Shown here: positions 8,046 to 17,298 of the stretch, one piece after another
Layout of the letters: each line of letters begins with the position of its first letter
How positions within the stretch are numbered: position 1 is the stretch's first letter
NCBI GenBank assembly: GCA_017620345.1
Contig: JAFZQP010000075.1
Location: 1-32,267, forward strand
Length of the DNA: 32,267 nt
Direction: 5' to 3'
Origin: Lachnospiraceae bacterium
GTDB lineage: Bacteria; Bacillota_A; Clostridia; Lachnospirales; Lachnospiraceae
Program-made: the position numbers and the translations under genes
Notes under the pieces: model-generated
Told to the model about the DNA's origin: nothing
Database searches by the model: none
The model's input: the letters and a program-made list of their open reading frames with translations, nothing else

Positions 8046-10252
8046 GGATATTTACAAGATTCATGATATGCCTGTCAATGTTCGTGATGACAGCTGTGAC
8101 AGTAAGCGCCGAGGAAAATGACAGGCTTAAGGTTGATGTTTCAACTTATGACGGACAGAGTGTCATGGTCATGGACGATCATCCATTCTATACGTCGATG
8201 CCTGTGGTGTTCAAACCTCAGGCAGACGGCAGAGACTGCTGGTACAGCATCAGCCTCGACGGCGGATCAAGCTTTGGAACGTATGCGAAGGCAGACAGCG
8301 TCACGATATACCCGGATGATGATACCGTACCCGACGGGAAATGGTACATAAAATTCAAGGGCGTCAAAGATGGCGCCTCAAAAGAGTCAGCGGTATACAG
8401 GATAGTTTTTGACACAACATGCCCGAAGATCGAACCGATCGACATCGATGAGGTCACCGGGTGGATCACAAGTGAAAGAAGCGTTCATTTTCGCGTAAGC
8501 GATGCTGAAAGCGGGATCAAGCGTATCGTTACAAAGAGCGGAGATAAAGTCATAGGCGAGATATTCAGAAGGGATGATGAAGTACTGTCCCAATATGAAC
8601 TGACCGTTGATCTTAAGGACCGCGGGCCGGAGTCGGACAGGATCGATATCGAGTGTTTTGATCTTGCTGGAAACAATACAGGGATCTCTTATGAATACAG
8701 ATTTGATGCCAGCACTCCGAGGCTGTCGGCAAGCGGTGCAGAAAACGGAAAGCATTATAACGAAGGCAGAAAGATAGAGCTGTCGGCGCAGGATCCCGAT
8801 TCGGAAGCATATATCGATTATTCGGTAAAAAGGAAAACATCCGAAGAAACGATCTCTACGGATGTTGCCAATGCACCTGCAGATACGTACATAAACTGTG
8901 ATGAGGACGGAATATATACGATCGAAGCGACAGCGGTCGACGGTGCGGGCAACAGATCGGATAAGACCGTGATGAGATTTGCCGTCGATACCACTCCTCC
9001 GTCAGTTAGTATCGGGGGTGTAACGGATAATGTTGATTTCAGGACTGTCGCTACCGTATCGATAGATGTGTCTGAAAACAGTGAAGAGCCTGCTTTGGTT
9101 GACATAAAATTAAACAAGACAACTCTTGGCCGGACCGAACAGGTGCCTATAGAAAGCTACAATATTGAGGCGGACCGGGATGTCAGAACGGTTGACATAA
9201 AGAACGATGGCGAATACAGAATGGAAGTCACCGCAACGGACAGAGCCGGGAACAGCAGCACTTGCGTTAAAAACTTTCGTATCGACCGGACAGCCCCTCA
9301 GATATCAATAAGCGGTCTGTCCGACGGTGAGGTCACCAACCAAAAGCCGGTCATCAGATTCGGTGCGGGAGAACTGTTCTATGACTCAACGATAATGACC
9401 GCAATACTTGAAAAGAAAGACAAAAAAGGTTATGTCATTGAAAAAAGAAGCGATCAGGTCATGAGATCGGCAAGCGATCATGTGGATGTTGTACCTGCGC
9501 ATGAAGGAGAATACAGACTGACGTGCACGGCGGCAGACAGGACAGGTAATTCATCGACTTCTTCCGTAAGCTTTACGATCGACCGGACACCGCCGGTAAT
9601 ATCTTCGCTGTCAGATGTGGATAACGGATATTTTAAATCATTCTCTCTCCCCGCGAAGCTTTCCGAACTTGTAAGGGACAGAACGAAGGTTGATGCGAGA
9701 GCATACGTGGATGACGCTCCTATAAACGACAAGGACGTGATAATCGAGGAAGGAAAGTATGTACTTACCATACTTGCAGAGGACGAGGCATCGAACGTTT
9801 CCGAGGAGAGTGCGACATTTATCGTGGATCATACAGCGCCTCAGATAGTACTCGGAGGGTTTGATAAAAACGGAAACGTCAAAAAAGGGAGCATGATAGA
9901 TGTAAGCCTTGCCGAGGAATGCGACACCCTGAGAAGTGTACGGTTCAACGGAAGGAACATTGCGATCGGTGCCGATAATACTGCCCATATCGCGGTTGAT
10001 GATTACGGGGAATATGATATCGCGATAAAAGCAGAGGATCCGGCCGGAAACGTTACGGATACGCAGGTTCATACGAGCTGCTATCTGATCAGGCCCGTAC
10101 AGACCGGGCTTATTAAAACAGAGAAAAATATCACGTCAAATATTGTTGAAAATGACAAAAATGATGCTGATCCACAAGGTCTTGCAGTTGGCTTGATATC
10201 GGTACTTTCGGGCACATTGGGACTGGCTTTTAAGGGGTTTTTGCGCGATTGA
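8042..10252 (+). CDS. Exported Ig-like repeat protein with C-terminal hydrophobic segment
   Basis: 736 residues. Signal peptide about 1-24 (FMICLSMFVMTAVTVSAEE). The bulk is six Ig-like repeats of roughly 80-100 residues whose junctions carry D-x-(T/S)-x-P motifs: FDTTCP (Asp124), FDASTP (222), VDTTPP (316), IDRTAP (415), IDRTPP (514) and VDHTAP (596). Each repeat tends to end with an A-x-D-x-(A/T)-GN turn before the next motif, as in bacterial Ig-like adhesion and stalk domains. The last 30 residues contain a moderately hydrophobic stretch (GLAVGLISVLSGTLGLAFKG) and no LPxTG, so it may be membrane-anchored at the C-terminus. It overlaps the upstream gene by 4 bases (ATGA). Likely a surface partner of the preceding membrane protein and kinase; function inferred from context only. 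Confidence 0.82.
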   Translation: MRIFTRFMICLSMFVMTAVTVSAEENDRLKVDVSTYDGQSVMVMDDHPFYTSMPVVFKPQADGRDCWYSISLDGGSSFGTYAKADSVTIYPDDDTVPDGKWYIKFKGVKDGASKESAVYRIVFDTTCPKIEPIDIDEVTGWITSERSVHFRVSDAESGIKRIVTKSGDKVIGEIFRRDDEVLSQYELTVDLKDRGPESDRIDIECFDLAGNNTGISYEYRFDASTPRLSASGAENGKHYNEGRKIELSAQDPDSEAYIDYSVKRKTSEETISTDVANAPADTYINCDEDGIYTIEATAVDGAGNRSDKTVMRFAVDTTPPSVSIGGVTDNVDFRTVATVSIDVSENSEEPALVDIKLNKTTLGRTEQVPIESYNIEADRDVRTVDIKNDGEYRMEVTATDRAGNSSTCVKNFRIDRTAPQISISGLSDGEVTNQKPVIRFGAGELFYDSTIMTAILEKKDKKGYVIEKRSDQVMRSASDHVDVVPAHEGEYRLTCTAADRTGNSSTSSVSFTIDRTPPVISSLSDVDNGYFKSFSLPAKLSELVRDRTKVDARAYVDDAPINDKDVIIEEGKYVLTILAEDEASNVSEESATFIVDHTAPQIVLGGFDKNGNVKKGSMIDVSLAEECDTLRSVRFNGRNIAIGADNTAHIAVDDYGEYDIAIKAEDPAGNVTDTQVHTSCYLIRPVQTGLIKTEKNITSNIVENDKNDADPQGLAVGLISVLSGTLGLAFKGFLRD

Positions 10253-10278
10253 CTATTAGGTGAATACAATGTAAACTC

Positions 10279-11340
10279 ATGATTATGTTAAGAGATAAAA
10301 CGAAAGTCATAAGGATAGGAAACAGGGTCATCGGGGGAGGCAATCCCGTACTGATACAGTCAATGACCAATACGAGAACGGAAGACGCAAAAGCTACCAT
10401 TAACCAGATAAAACAACTGTCCGCAGCCGGCTGCGACATTGTAAGGTCAACGGTTCCGACACCCGAAGCAGCGGCTGCCATATCCGTTATAAAACAGCAT
10501 ATAGATATCCCTCTTGTCGCAGACATACACTTTGACTATAAGATGGCTATCGCAGCCATAGAAAACGGTGCCGACAAGATCAGGATCAATCCCGGGAACA
10601 TAGGCGGGAAGGATAAGCTTTCCGAAGTGGTCGCTGCCGCAAAGTCTGCCGGTATCCCGATACGTGTAGGCGTCAACAGCGGATCCCTTGAAAAGGATAT
10701 GCTTGAAAAGTATGGCGGCGTTACTGCGGATGGAATAGTCGAATCCGCAATGGACAAGGTCCATATGATCGAGGACTGCGGATACGACAACATAGTCGTT
10801 TCGATAAAATCATCCGATGTACTTATGACAGTCGATGCGCATGATAAGATAGCGCCTATATGTCCATATCCGCTCCATGTCGGCATAACCGAATCGGGAA
10901 CGCTTCACAGCGGAAATATCAAGTCCTCTGTAGGATTGGGGATAATATTGAACAAGGGTATAGGAGATACTGTAAGGGTATCACTTACAGGCGATCCGGT
11001 CGAAGAGGTTGTCACCGCCAAGCTCATACTGAAGACTCTCGGAATGAGAAAAGGCGGGATCGATGTTGTATCGTGTCCGACATGCGGCAGGACGAACATA
11101 GACCTGATATCTCTCGCAAATGAGGTCGAGAAGATGGCAGCGGGCTATGACCTTGATATCAAAGTGGCAGTGATGGGCTGCGTGGTCAACGGTCCCGGAG
11201 AAGCGCGCGAAGCGGACATAGGTATCGCCGGCGGCATAGGAGAAGGACTTCTGATCAAAAAGGGAGAAGTGGTCCGTAAGGTTCCGGAAACCGAGCTTTT
11301 GGCCACTCTGAAATATGAACTTGATAACTGGGGAGTATAA
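10279..11340 (+). CDS. ispG: 4-hydroxy-3-methylbut-2-enyl diphosphate synthase
   Basis: Iron-sulfur enzyme converting methylerythritol cyclodiphosphate to HMBPP, the penultimate MEP pathway step. Visible: IQSMTNTRTEDAKAT, DIHFDYKMA, KIRINPGNIGG, and the 4Fe-4S ligands Cys266 and Cys269 (SCPTCGR) and Cys301 (MGCVVNGPGEA) with Glu308. 353 residues, normal for the short bacterial form. The start is ATG 10279; a second in-frame ATG at 10285 is possible, and the ribosome binding site (AGGTG near 10258) is weak and far, so the exact start is uncertain. It lies 26 bases after the Ig-repeat gene with no terminator between, and overlaps polC by one base (TAATG). Confidence 0.96.
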   Translation: MIMLRDKTKVIRIGNRVIGGGNPVLIQSMTNTRTEDAKATINQIKQLSAAGCDIVRSTVPTPEAAAAISVIKQHIDIPLVADIHFDYKMAIAAIENGADKIRINPGNIGGKDKLSEVVAAAKSAGIPIRVGVNSGSLEKDMLEKYGGVTADGIVESAMDKVHMIEDCGYDNIVVSIKSSDVLMTVDAHDKIAPICPYPLHVGITESGTLHSGNIKSSVGLGIILNKGIGDTVRVSLTGDPVEEVVTAKLILKTLGMRKGGIDVVSCPTCGRTNIDLISLANEVEKMAAGYDLDIKVAVMGCVVNGPGEAREADIGIAGGIGEGLLIKKGEVVRKVPETELLATLKYELDNWGV

Positions 11341-14300
11341 TGGAAAAGAGATTTTTTGACGTATTTACCACTCTGGTCGTTTCCGACGATGACAGAGAAT
11401 TACTTGAAGAGACCAAAGTCACCAGGTTGGTCTCTTCTTCACGTCGTGATAAACTGAACATTTATCTGACAAGTGACTATATCGTGCCGAAGGACAGACT
11501 GTACGCGATGGAGGAGGAGATAGGAAAGCAGTATTACCCTCAGACACCGGTCAGGATCAGGATATATGAAAAGTTTGTCATGGGGTCTGTTAAGCCTTCA
11601 TCGCTGGTCAAACAGTACCGGGCAAGCCTTTTAGCCGAAGCTGCCAGAGTCAATCCGGCATGGACGGATCTGCTGCGGCACGCCGATTTTGATTTTCCCG
11701 GTGAGGATTCGATAGTGCTCGTACTTGAGGACAGGCCGATCGCAAGAGATATGTCGGAGGAGATACTTGATTTTATCGAGTATGCGATCAATGAAAGATT
11801 CGGTACTTCGTTCGGATTGTCCGCATCGTTCAAGGCAAAGGAAGCAAGGAAGAGCGTTGAGCATACGAAAGACCGGATGATGGAAGAGATCAGAAGGCTC
11901 TCAACGCCTCAAAGGCAGGAAGACAGTGAACAGGGCAGCGGAGCAGAAGATGAATTTGTAAGATATGAAGCGACGGAAGAAGACGGTGTATTGACTGCCG
12001 AAGATACAGAGGCACCCGTGGCGGTGAAGGAAGCTTCAAAAGAACAGAAAAAAGCTGCACCGGAGAAGAAAAAGACGGCAGCAACGGAAGATCGACCAGC
12101 TCGGTCAAGAAAGGCTCCGACGAATCCTGACGTGATCTTCGGACGTGATTTTACCGAAGGACCGATGAACATATGTGACATAGTCGACGATATCGGAACC
12201 GTTATAATCCGCGGTATGGTCATGAACATGAATGTCATCGACACAAGGACCGGTAAGAAGATGGTAACGTTTGCGGTTACCGATTTTACGGATTCGATCT
12301 CGGTCAAGATCTTTCCTAAGGAGGATCAGCAGGAAAGGCTGTTTGAATATCTGAAGGATGACTGTTTTGTGCTCATAAAGGGATCTACGGGAATAGATAC
12401 GCGTACAGGCGAACTGTCTCTCGGGTACATAGGCGGCATCAAAAAAACAGTCGATTTCAGGGTAAAAAGAGTCGACAATGAACCGGAAAAGCGTGTGGAG
12501 CTTCACTGCCATACGAAGATGAGCGACATGGACGGTGTGTCGGCTGTTGCGGATATAATCGACAGAGCCAGGTCGTGGGGGCATGATGCGATAGCAGTGA
12601 CCGACCACGGCGTAGTCCAGGCGTTCACCGAGGCTTTCCATCATGTCAGGGACAAGAAGATAGATGACATCAAGATAATATACGGCATGGAAGGCTATGT
12701 CGTTGATGATACGAAAAGCATCGCCGTCAATCCCGGAAAACATACAACAGATGATACGTTTGTCGTGTTCGATATCGAGACAACGGGATTTTCTGCGGAT
12801 GAAAATAACATCATAGAGATCGGAGCTGTCAAGATAAGCGGCGGAAAGATAACCGAGCGATTCTCAACTTTTGTCAATCCGGGTGAGCCGATCCCGCACA
12901 GGATAGAAAAACTGACCGGAATAAATGACCAGATGGTCGCGGACGCCCCGTTCATAAACGATGCGCTCAATCAGTTCAGGAAATTTACGGAGGATGCGGT
13001 ATATGTTGCGCACAATGCCGCGTTTGACATGGGGTTCCTCGCAGCCAAGGAAACGGCAGCAGGCATTGAGAGAGAATACAGCTATGTCGATACGCTCGGG
13101 ATGGCAAGATTCCTTGTACCCGAGATCGCAAGGTTCAAGCTGGATAATCTGTGCAAGTTCTTTAAGATAACGCTTGAAAATCATCACCGTGCGGTTGATG
13201 ATGCCGAAGCGACGGCTCATATCTTCCTGAAACTCATTGCAAGACTTAAGGAAAAAGGCGTGGATACTCTTGAAGGTCTGAATGAGATGAGCGCTGCTTC
13301 CGATGAGAAGATCCGCAAGTCGCCGAGCAACCATATAATACTGCTTGCAGCAAATGAGACCGGACGGGTCAATCTGTATAAACTCGTGTCTCTTTCGCAT
13401 ATCAGATATTACCACGGACAGGCCAAGATCCCGAAGAGCCTGATCGAAAAGCACAGAGATGGACTCATCATCGGCTCCGCCTGCGAACAGGGCGAGCTGT
13501 ATCAGGCGATCATAAACAAAAAGAGCGAGGATGAGATAGAGAGGATCGCGAAGTTCTACGATTACCTTGAGATTCAGCCGAACGGCAACAATGAGTTCAT
13601 GGTCAGGGAGGACAGGTTCGAGGACATAAACAGCACGAAGGACCTCGAAGACATAAACAGAAAGATCGTCAGCCTCGGAGACAGGCTTGGGATACCGGTA
13701 GTCGCCACCTGTGACGTCCATTTCCTCGATCCCGAAGATGAAGTATACAGACGCGTTCTCATGGCCGGAAAAGGCTTCAAGGATGCGGATATGCAGGCAC
13801 CGCTGTACCTTCGCACGACGGAGGAGATGCTTGCGGAGTTTGATTATCTCGGATTTGACAAGGCTTATGAGATCGTTGTTACGAATACACGTAAGATATC
13901 GGATATGATCGAGCGCATAGAGCCGGTACGTCCGGACAAGTGCCCCCCGGTCATCGAGGACTCCGACAAGACACTCACCGAGATATGCTACAAAAAGGCA
14001 AGAGAAGTATACGGTGATGATCTGCCGCCGCAGGTAAGTGCCAGACTCGATAAGGAGCTGCATTCGATAATCTCAAACGGCTTTGCGGTCATGTATATAA
14101 TCGCACAGAAACTTGTGTGGAAATCGAATGAGGACGGTTATCTCGTCGGATCGCGTGGATCTGTCGGATCGTCATTCGTTGCGACTATGGCCGGCATAAC
14201 AGAGGTCAACCCGCTGCCACCGCACTACTACTGCAGCAGCTGCCATTACAGTGATTTTGAATCGGATGAGGTAAGAGCCTATGCGGGACGTGCCGGGTGT

Positions 14301-15866
14301 GACATGCCGAACAAACTGTGTCCCGTCTGCGGACAGCCGCTCAAAAAGGATGGGTTTGATATACCGTTTGAGACGTTCCTCGGATTCAAGGGAGACAAGG
14401 AGCCTGACATCGATCTGAATTTCTCCGGTGAATACCAGTCGAGAGCACATAAATACACTGAGGTCATATTCGGAACCGGTCAGACTTTCCGTGCCGGAAC
14501 GATCGGTACGATAGCGGAAAAGACCGCATACGGCTACGTTAAGAAGTATTTCGAAGAGCGTGGCGATAACAAGAGACCGTGCGAGATAGACAGGCTTTCA
14601 AAAGGATGTACGGGTGTCAGACGAACGACCGGACAGCATCCGGGAGGCATCATCGTTCTGCCCAAGGGTGAGGATATCGATACGTTCACTCCGATCCAGC
14701 ATCCTGCCGATGACATGAACACGGATATCATCACGACGCATTTTGACTACCATTCGATAGATCATAACCTGCTCAAGCTCGATATACTCGGACACGATGA
14801 TCCGACCATGATCAGGATGCTCCAGGATCTGACAAACACCGATCCGACCGCTGTAGCACTTGACGATGAAAAGGTCATGAGTATCTTCAAATCAACGGAA
14901 GTGCTCGGGATAACGCCTGAAGATATAGGCGGATGCAAGCTTGGCTGCCTTGGTATTCCCGAGTTCGGAACCGACTTCGTCATACAGATGCTGATCGATA
15001 CCAAGCCCGAGGCGTTCTCGGATCTTGTAAGGATATCGGGACTGTCCCACGGTACCGACGTATGGCTGAACAACGCACAGACCGTCATAGCCGAAGGAAA
15101 GGCTACTATCTCAACGGCGATATGTACGCGTGATGATATCATGACATATCTTATCAACATGGGTGTTGAGAGCTCGCGAGCGTTCAATATAATGGAAAAA
15201 GTCAGGAAGGGTACGGTCGCAAAAGGCAAGTGCGCGGAATGGCCCGAGTGGAAACAGGATATGCTCGACCATGGCGTACCGGAGTGGTATGTATGGTCAT
15301 GTGAGCAGATAAAGTATATGTTCCCGAAAGCCCACGCGGCAGCCTATGTCATGATGGCATGGCGTATCGCATATTACAAGATCAATTATCCGCTTGAATA
15401 CTATGCGGCATATTTTTCGATCAGGGCATCTGCATTTTCATACGAGACTATGTGCCGGGGACGGGCGGTACTTAATGAGGAGATCGGAAAATACCGTAAG
15501 ATATCAGCTGATTCAGGCATCAAGCTTACGGCCAAGCAGGAGAACACATTAAAGGATCTTAAGATCGCGGAGGAGATGTACGCAAGAGGCTACGAATTCA
15601 TGCCGATAGACGTGTTCAGGGCAAAACCGCATCACTGCACAATAGTTGACGGAAAGATAATGCCGCGTCTTGACTGCATAGACGGTCTCGGAGACAAAGC
15701 GGCGGATCAGGTGGCGGATGCGGTAAAAGACGGACCGTTCCTGTCGCTGGATGATTTTCAGGAGCGAACCCGCGTATCGAGGAGCGTCATAGACCATATG
15801 GTAGAGCTCGGACTCCTCGAGAGCCTTCCGGAATCCAACCAATTGTCGCTTTTTGATATATGCTAA
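11340..15866 (+). CDS. polC: DNA polymerase III alpha subunit, Gram-positive PolC type
   Basis: Replicative DNA polymerase with built-in proofreading. 1508 residues, somewhat longer than the usual ~1440, the excess being a charged Glu/Lys/Ala-rich linker at about 190-260. Order seen: N-terminal domain; OB-fold region (about 285-375); PHP segment ELHCHTKMSDMDG (387-399); DEDD exonuclease FDIETTG (Asp478, Glu480) through AVDDAEATAHIF; the second PHP part; SRGSVGSSF; zinc-binding Cys cluster (YYCSSCHYS, LCPVCGQ); polymerase active site PDIDLNFSG (Asp1023, Asp1025); TTGQHPGGIIV; and helix-hairpin-helix and C-terminal regions. ATG overlaps the ispG stop after GGGGAG. All catalytic residues I can recognise are present. 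Confidence 0.97.
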   Translation: MEKRFFDVFTTLVVSDDDRELLEETKVTRLVSSSRRDKLNIYLTSDYIVPKDRLYAMEEEIGKQYYPQTPVRIRIYEKFVMGSVKPSSLVKQYRASLLAEAARVNPAWTDLLRHADFDFPGEDSIVLVLEDRPIARDMSEEILDFIEYAINERFGTSFGLSASFKAKEARKSVEHTKDRMMEEIRRLSTPQRQEDSEQGSGAEDEFVRYEATEEDGVLTAEDTEAPVAVKEASKEQKKAAPEKKKTAATEDRPARSRKAPTNPDVIFGRDFTEGPMNICDIVDDIGTVIIRGMVMNMNVIDTRTGKKMVTFAVTDFTDSISVKIFPKEDQQERLFEYLKDDCFVLIKGSTGIDTRTGELSLGYIGGIKKTVDFRVKRVDNEPEKRVELHCHTKMSDMDGVSAVADIIDRARSWGHDAIAVTDHGVVQAFTEAFHHVRDKKIDDIKIIYGMEGYVVDDTKSIAVNPGKHTTDDTFVVFDIETTGFSADENNIIEIGAVKISGGKITERFSTFVNPGEPIPHRIEKLTGINDQMVADAPFINDALNQFRKFTEDAVYVAHNAAFDMGFLAAKETAAGIEREYSYVDTLGMARFLVPEIARFKLDNLCKFFKITLENHHRAVDDAEATAHIFLKLIARLKEKGVDTLEGLNEMSAASDEKIRKSPSNHIILLAANETGRVNLYKLVSLSHIRYYHGQAKIPKSLIEKHRDGLIIGSACEQGELYQAIINKKSEDEIERIAKFYDYLEIQPNGNNEFMVREDRFEDINSTKDLEDINRKIVSLGDRLGIPVVATCDVHFLDPEDEVYRRVLMAGKGFKDADMQAPLYLRTTEEMLAEFDYLGFDKAYEIVVTNTRKISDMIERIEPVRPDKCPPVIEDSDKTLTEICYKKAREVYGDDLPPQVSARLDKELHSIISNGFAVMYIIAQKLVWKSNEDGYLVGSRGSVGSSFVATMAGITEVNPLPPHYYCSSCHYSDFESDEVRAYAGRAGCDMPNKLCPVCGQPLKKDGFDIPFETFLGFKGDKEPDIDLNFSGEYQSRAHKYTEVIFGTGQTFRAGTIGTIAEKTAYGYVKKYFEERGDNKRPCEIDRLSKGCTGVRRTTGQHPGGIIVLPKGEDIDTFTPIQHPADDMNTDIITTHFDYHSIDHNLLKLDILGHDDPTMIRMLQDLTNTDPTAVALDDEKVMSIFKSTEVLGITPEDIGGCKLGCLGIPEFGTDFVIQMLIDTKPEAFSDLVRISGLSHGTDVWLNNAQTVIAEGKATISTAICTRDDIMTYLINMGVESSRAFNIMEKVRKGTVAKGKCAEWPEWKQDMLDHGVPEWYVWSCEQIKYMFPKAHAAAYVMMAWRIAYYKINYPLEYYAAYFSIRASAFSYETMCRGRAVLNEEIGKYRKISADSGIKLTAKQENTLKDLKIAEEMYARGYEFMPIDVFRAKPHHCTIVDGKIMPRLDCIDGLGDKAADQVADAVKDGPFLSLDDFQERTRVSRSVIDHMVELGLLESLPESNQLSLFDIC

Positions 15867-15885
15867 CTGTAGATAGGAGGGGCCC

Positions 15886-17298
15886 ATGAAAAAAGTTAAA
15901 CTTCTTCCCGCCCGCTGTGCTCTTGATCTCGGAGACGGGAGTGAAAGGGGCGAATATGTTTGTCAGGAGTATATTCTGAACGTACTTGGACGACCCCACA
16001 GAGCGGTTAACATAATGTACACATACTATCCGAAGGACAAAGAGTGGCCACAGCGTATTTCCGAGGCCTGTGCGGATATGGATGTGAAGTTTGCATGGGA
16101 CTATCCATACGATGATTATTACCCGTTCTTCGAGGGCGGGGCGCAGTTTGAGCAGATGCGTGACATCAGACGTCATGGGCAGGATGTTATGTTAACTTTA
16201 ACGATAGACTGCTCCGTAGATGACGACAGCCTCAGGAGCATCGCAGGGAAGCTGTCAACATTCGGCAGGATGATGCTGCGGATCAACCATGAATGTAACG
16301 GAAACTGGTTTACACACAACAAGCGATTTTCATTTAATGAGATCGCTGATTTTTTTGTTCGATTTTCGGGTATAATAAAGGATGAGGCTCCGAATGTCCG
16401 GACCATATTCTGTGCAGGACTGATCTGTGATATGAAAGATGAGTCGGGGCAGCGCAAGGTCGAGTGCGAGGATGAATTTGCACGTGCGTATGAGGCTGCC
16501 GATATGTGGTCGGCGGATAAATACATTGCGCTCCATTACGGCTGGCCGTACGGATGCGTGGAGGAGACGGGAAAGTTCACGCAGGATGTGCCCGAAGAGA
16601 TACTCGAAAGATACACGGCCACATATGACAGACTGTCAAAACGATTCGGCAACAAGCCTTTTATCCAGGCCGAGCTTAACGTCGACGGTGATGTGACGGG
16701 ACCGCTCCGCCAGGCACTTCCGGTAGTCAGATACTATGATGCAGTTAAGAAAAACAACGCTCCGATAGCTGCCATATCCATGTACCAGTTCAGGGACAGG
16801 GGAAGGCTGGGGCTTGAGATCGAAGACCCGAATGAACCTTCGGTCGGGATCAGACAGCCGCTTATGGATGCGTACAAAAATATACTGTCGGATCCGTATT
16901 TTTCACCCGGATTTGAAACGGGAGAAGAAGTGAATATGCCCGCAAAGCTTCGGTGGGGCGGAAGCGAAGATGCTGACGGCATCGAGATCATGCGGCACTT
17001 TGATGCGATGCCGCAGTTCTGTGAGATCACGTGCCGAGGGGGCCTGAGTCTTATGATAGAATTCCACGGCAGATGGTTCTACAAATCGGCTGACACAGAT
17101 ACGGTCGATCTGATGAGCGCATTTTTCGAAAAGCCGATCGATGAGGCGTGCGATATTCCGGTCAGGATATTTGCAACATGCGCCGATGGCGAAAATCATA
17201 ACGACGGAAGCGATGACTGGAATATCAATTCATATTTTACGATGGAGGAAGAGCCTGAATTCCGTATAGTCTACGAGGCTCTTTACGAGCATTTCTGA
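15886..17298 (+). CDS. GH26-like (beta/alpha)-barrel glycosidase, cytoplasmic
   Basis: 470 residues, no signal peptide. The first ~325 residues look like a clan GH-A type barrel close to family GH26: MLRINHECNGNWFTHN, with Glu136 where the acid/base Glu of the GH26 'HExNG-W' motif lies, and PFIQAELNVDG, with Glu263 a plausible nucleophile. The C-terminal ~115 residues look like a separate beta-rich domain. The natural substrate is unknown; beta-mannan type glycans are the GH26 norm. ATG 15886 follows AGGAGGGG, 19 bases after polC. Its stop shares one base with the next gene (TGATG), which encodes a PHP phosphoesterase. Lack of a leader in a family that is usually secreted is odd. Family placement by motif only. 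Confidence 0.65.
   Translation: MKKVKLLPARCALDLGDGSERGEYVCQEYILNVLGRPHRAVNIMYTYYPKDKEWPQRISEACADMDVKFAWDYPYDDYYPFFEGGAQFEQMRDIRRHGQDVMLTLTIDCSVDDDSLRSIAGKLSTFGRMMLRINHECNGNWFTHNKRFSFNEIADFFVRFSGIIKDEAPNVRTIFCAGLICDMKDESGQRKVECEDEFARAYEAADMWSADKYIALHYGWPYGCVEETGKFTQDVPEEILERYTATYDRLSKRFGNKPFIQAELNVDGDVTGPLRQALPVVRYYDAVKKNNAPIAAISMYQFRDRGRLGLEIEDPNEPSVGIRQPLMDAYKNILSDPYFSPGFETGEEVNMPAKLRWGGSEDADGIEIMRHFDAMPQFCEITCRGGLSLMIEFHGRWFYKSADTDTVDLMSAFFEKPIDEACDIPVRIFATCADGENHNDGSDDWNINSYFTMEEEPEFRIVYEALYEHF

Noticed and set aside
12864..14063. 399-codon open frame on the minus strand inside polC
   Set aside because: Lies wholly opposite conserved PolC exonuclease and polymerase coding sequence; no family motif or start signal.
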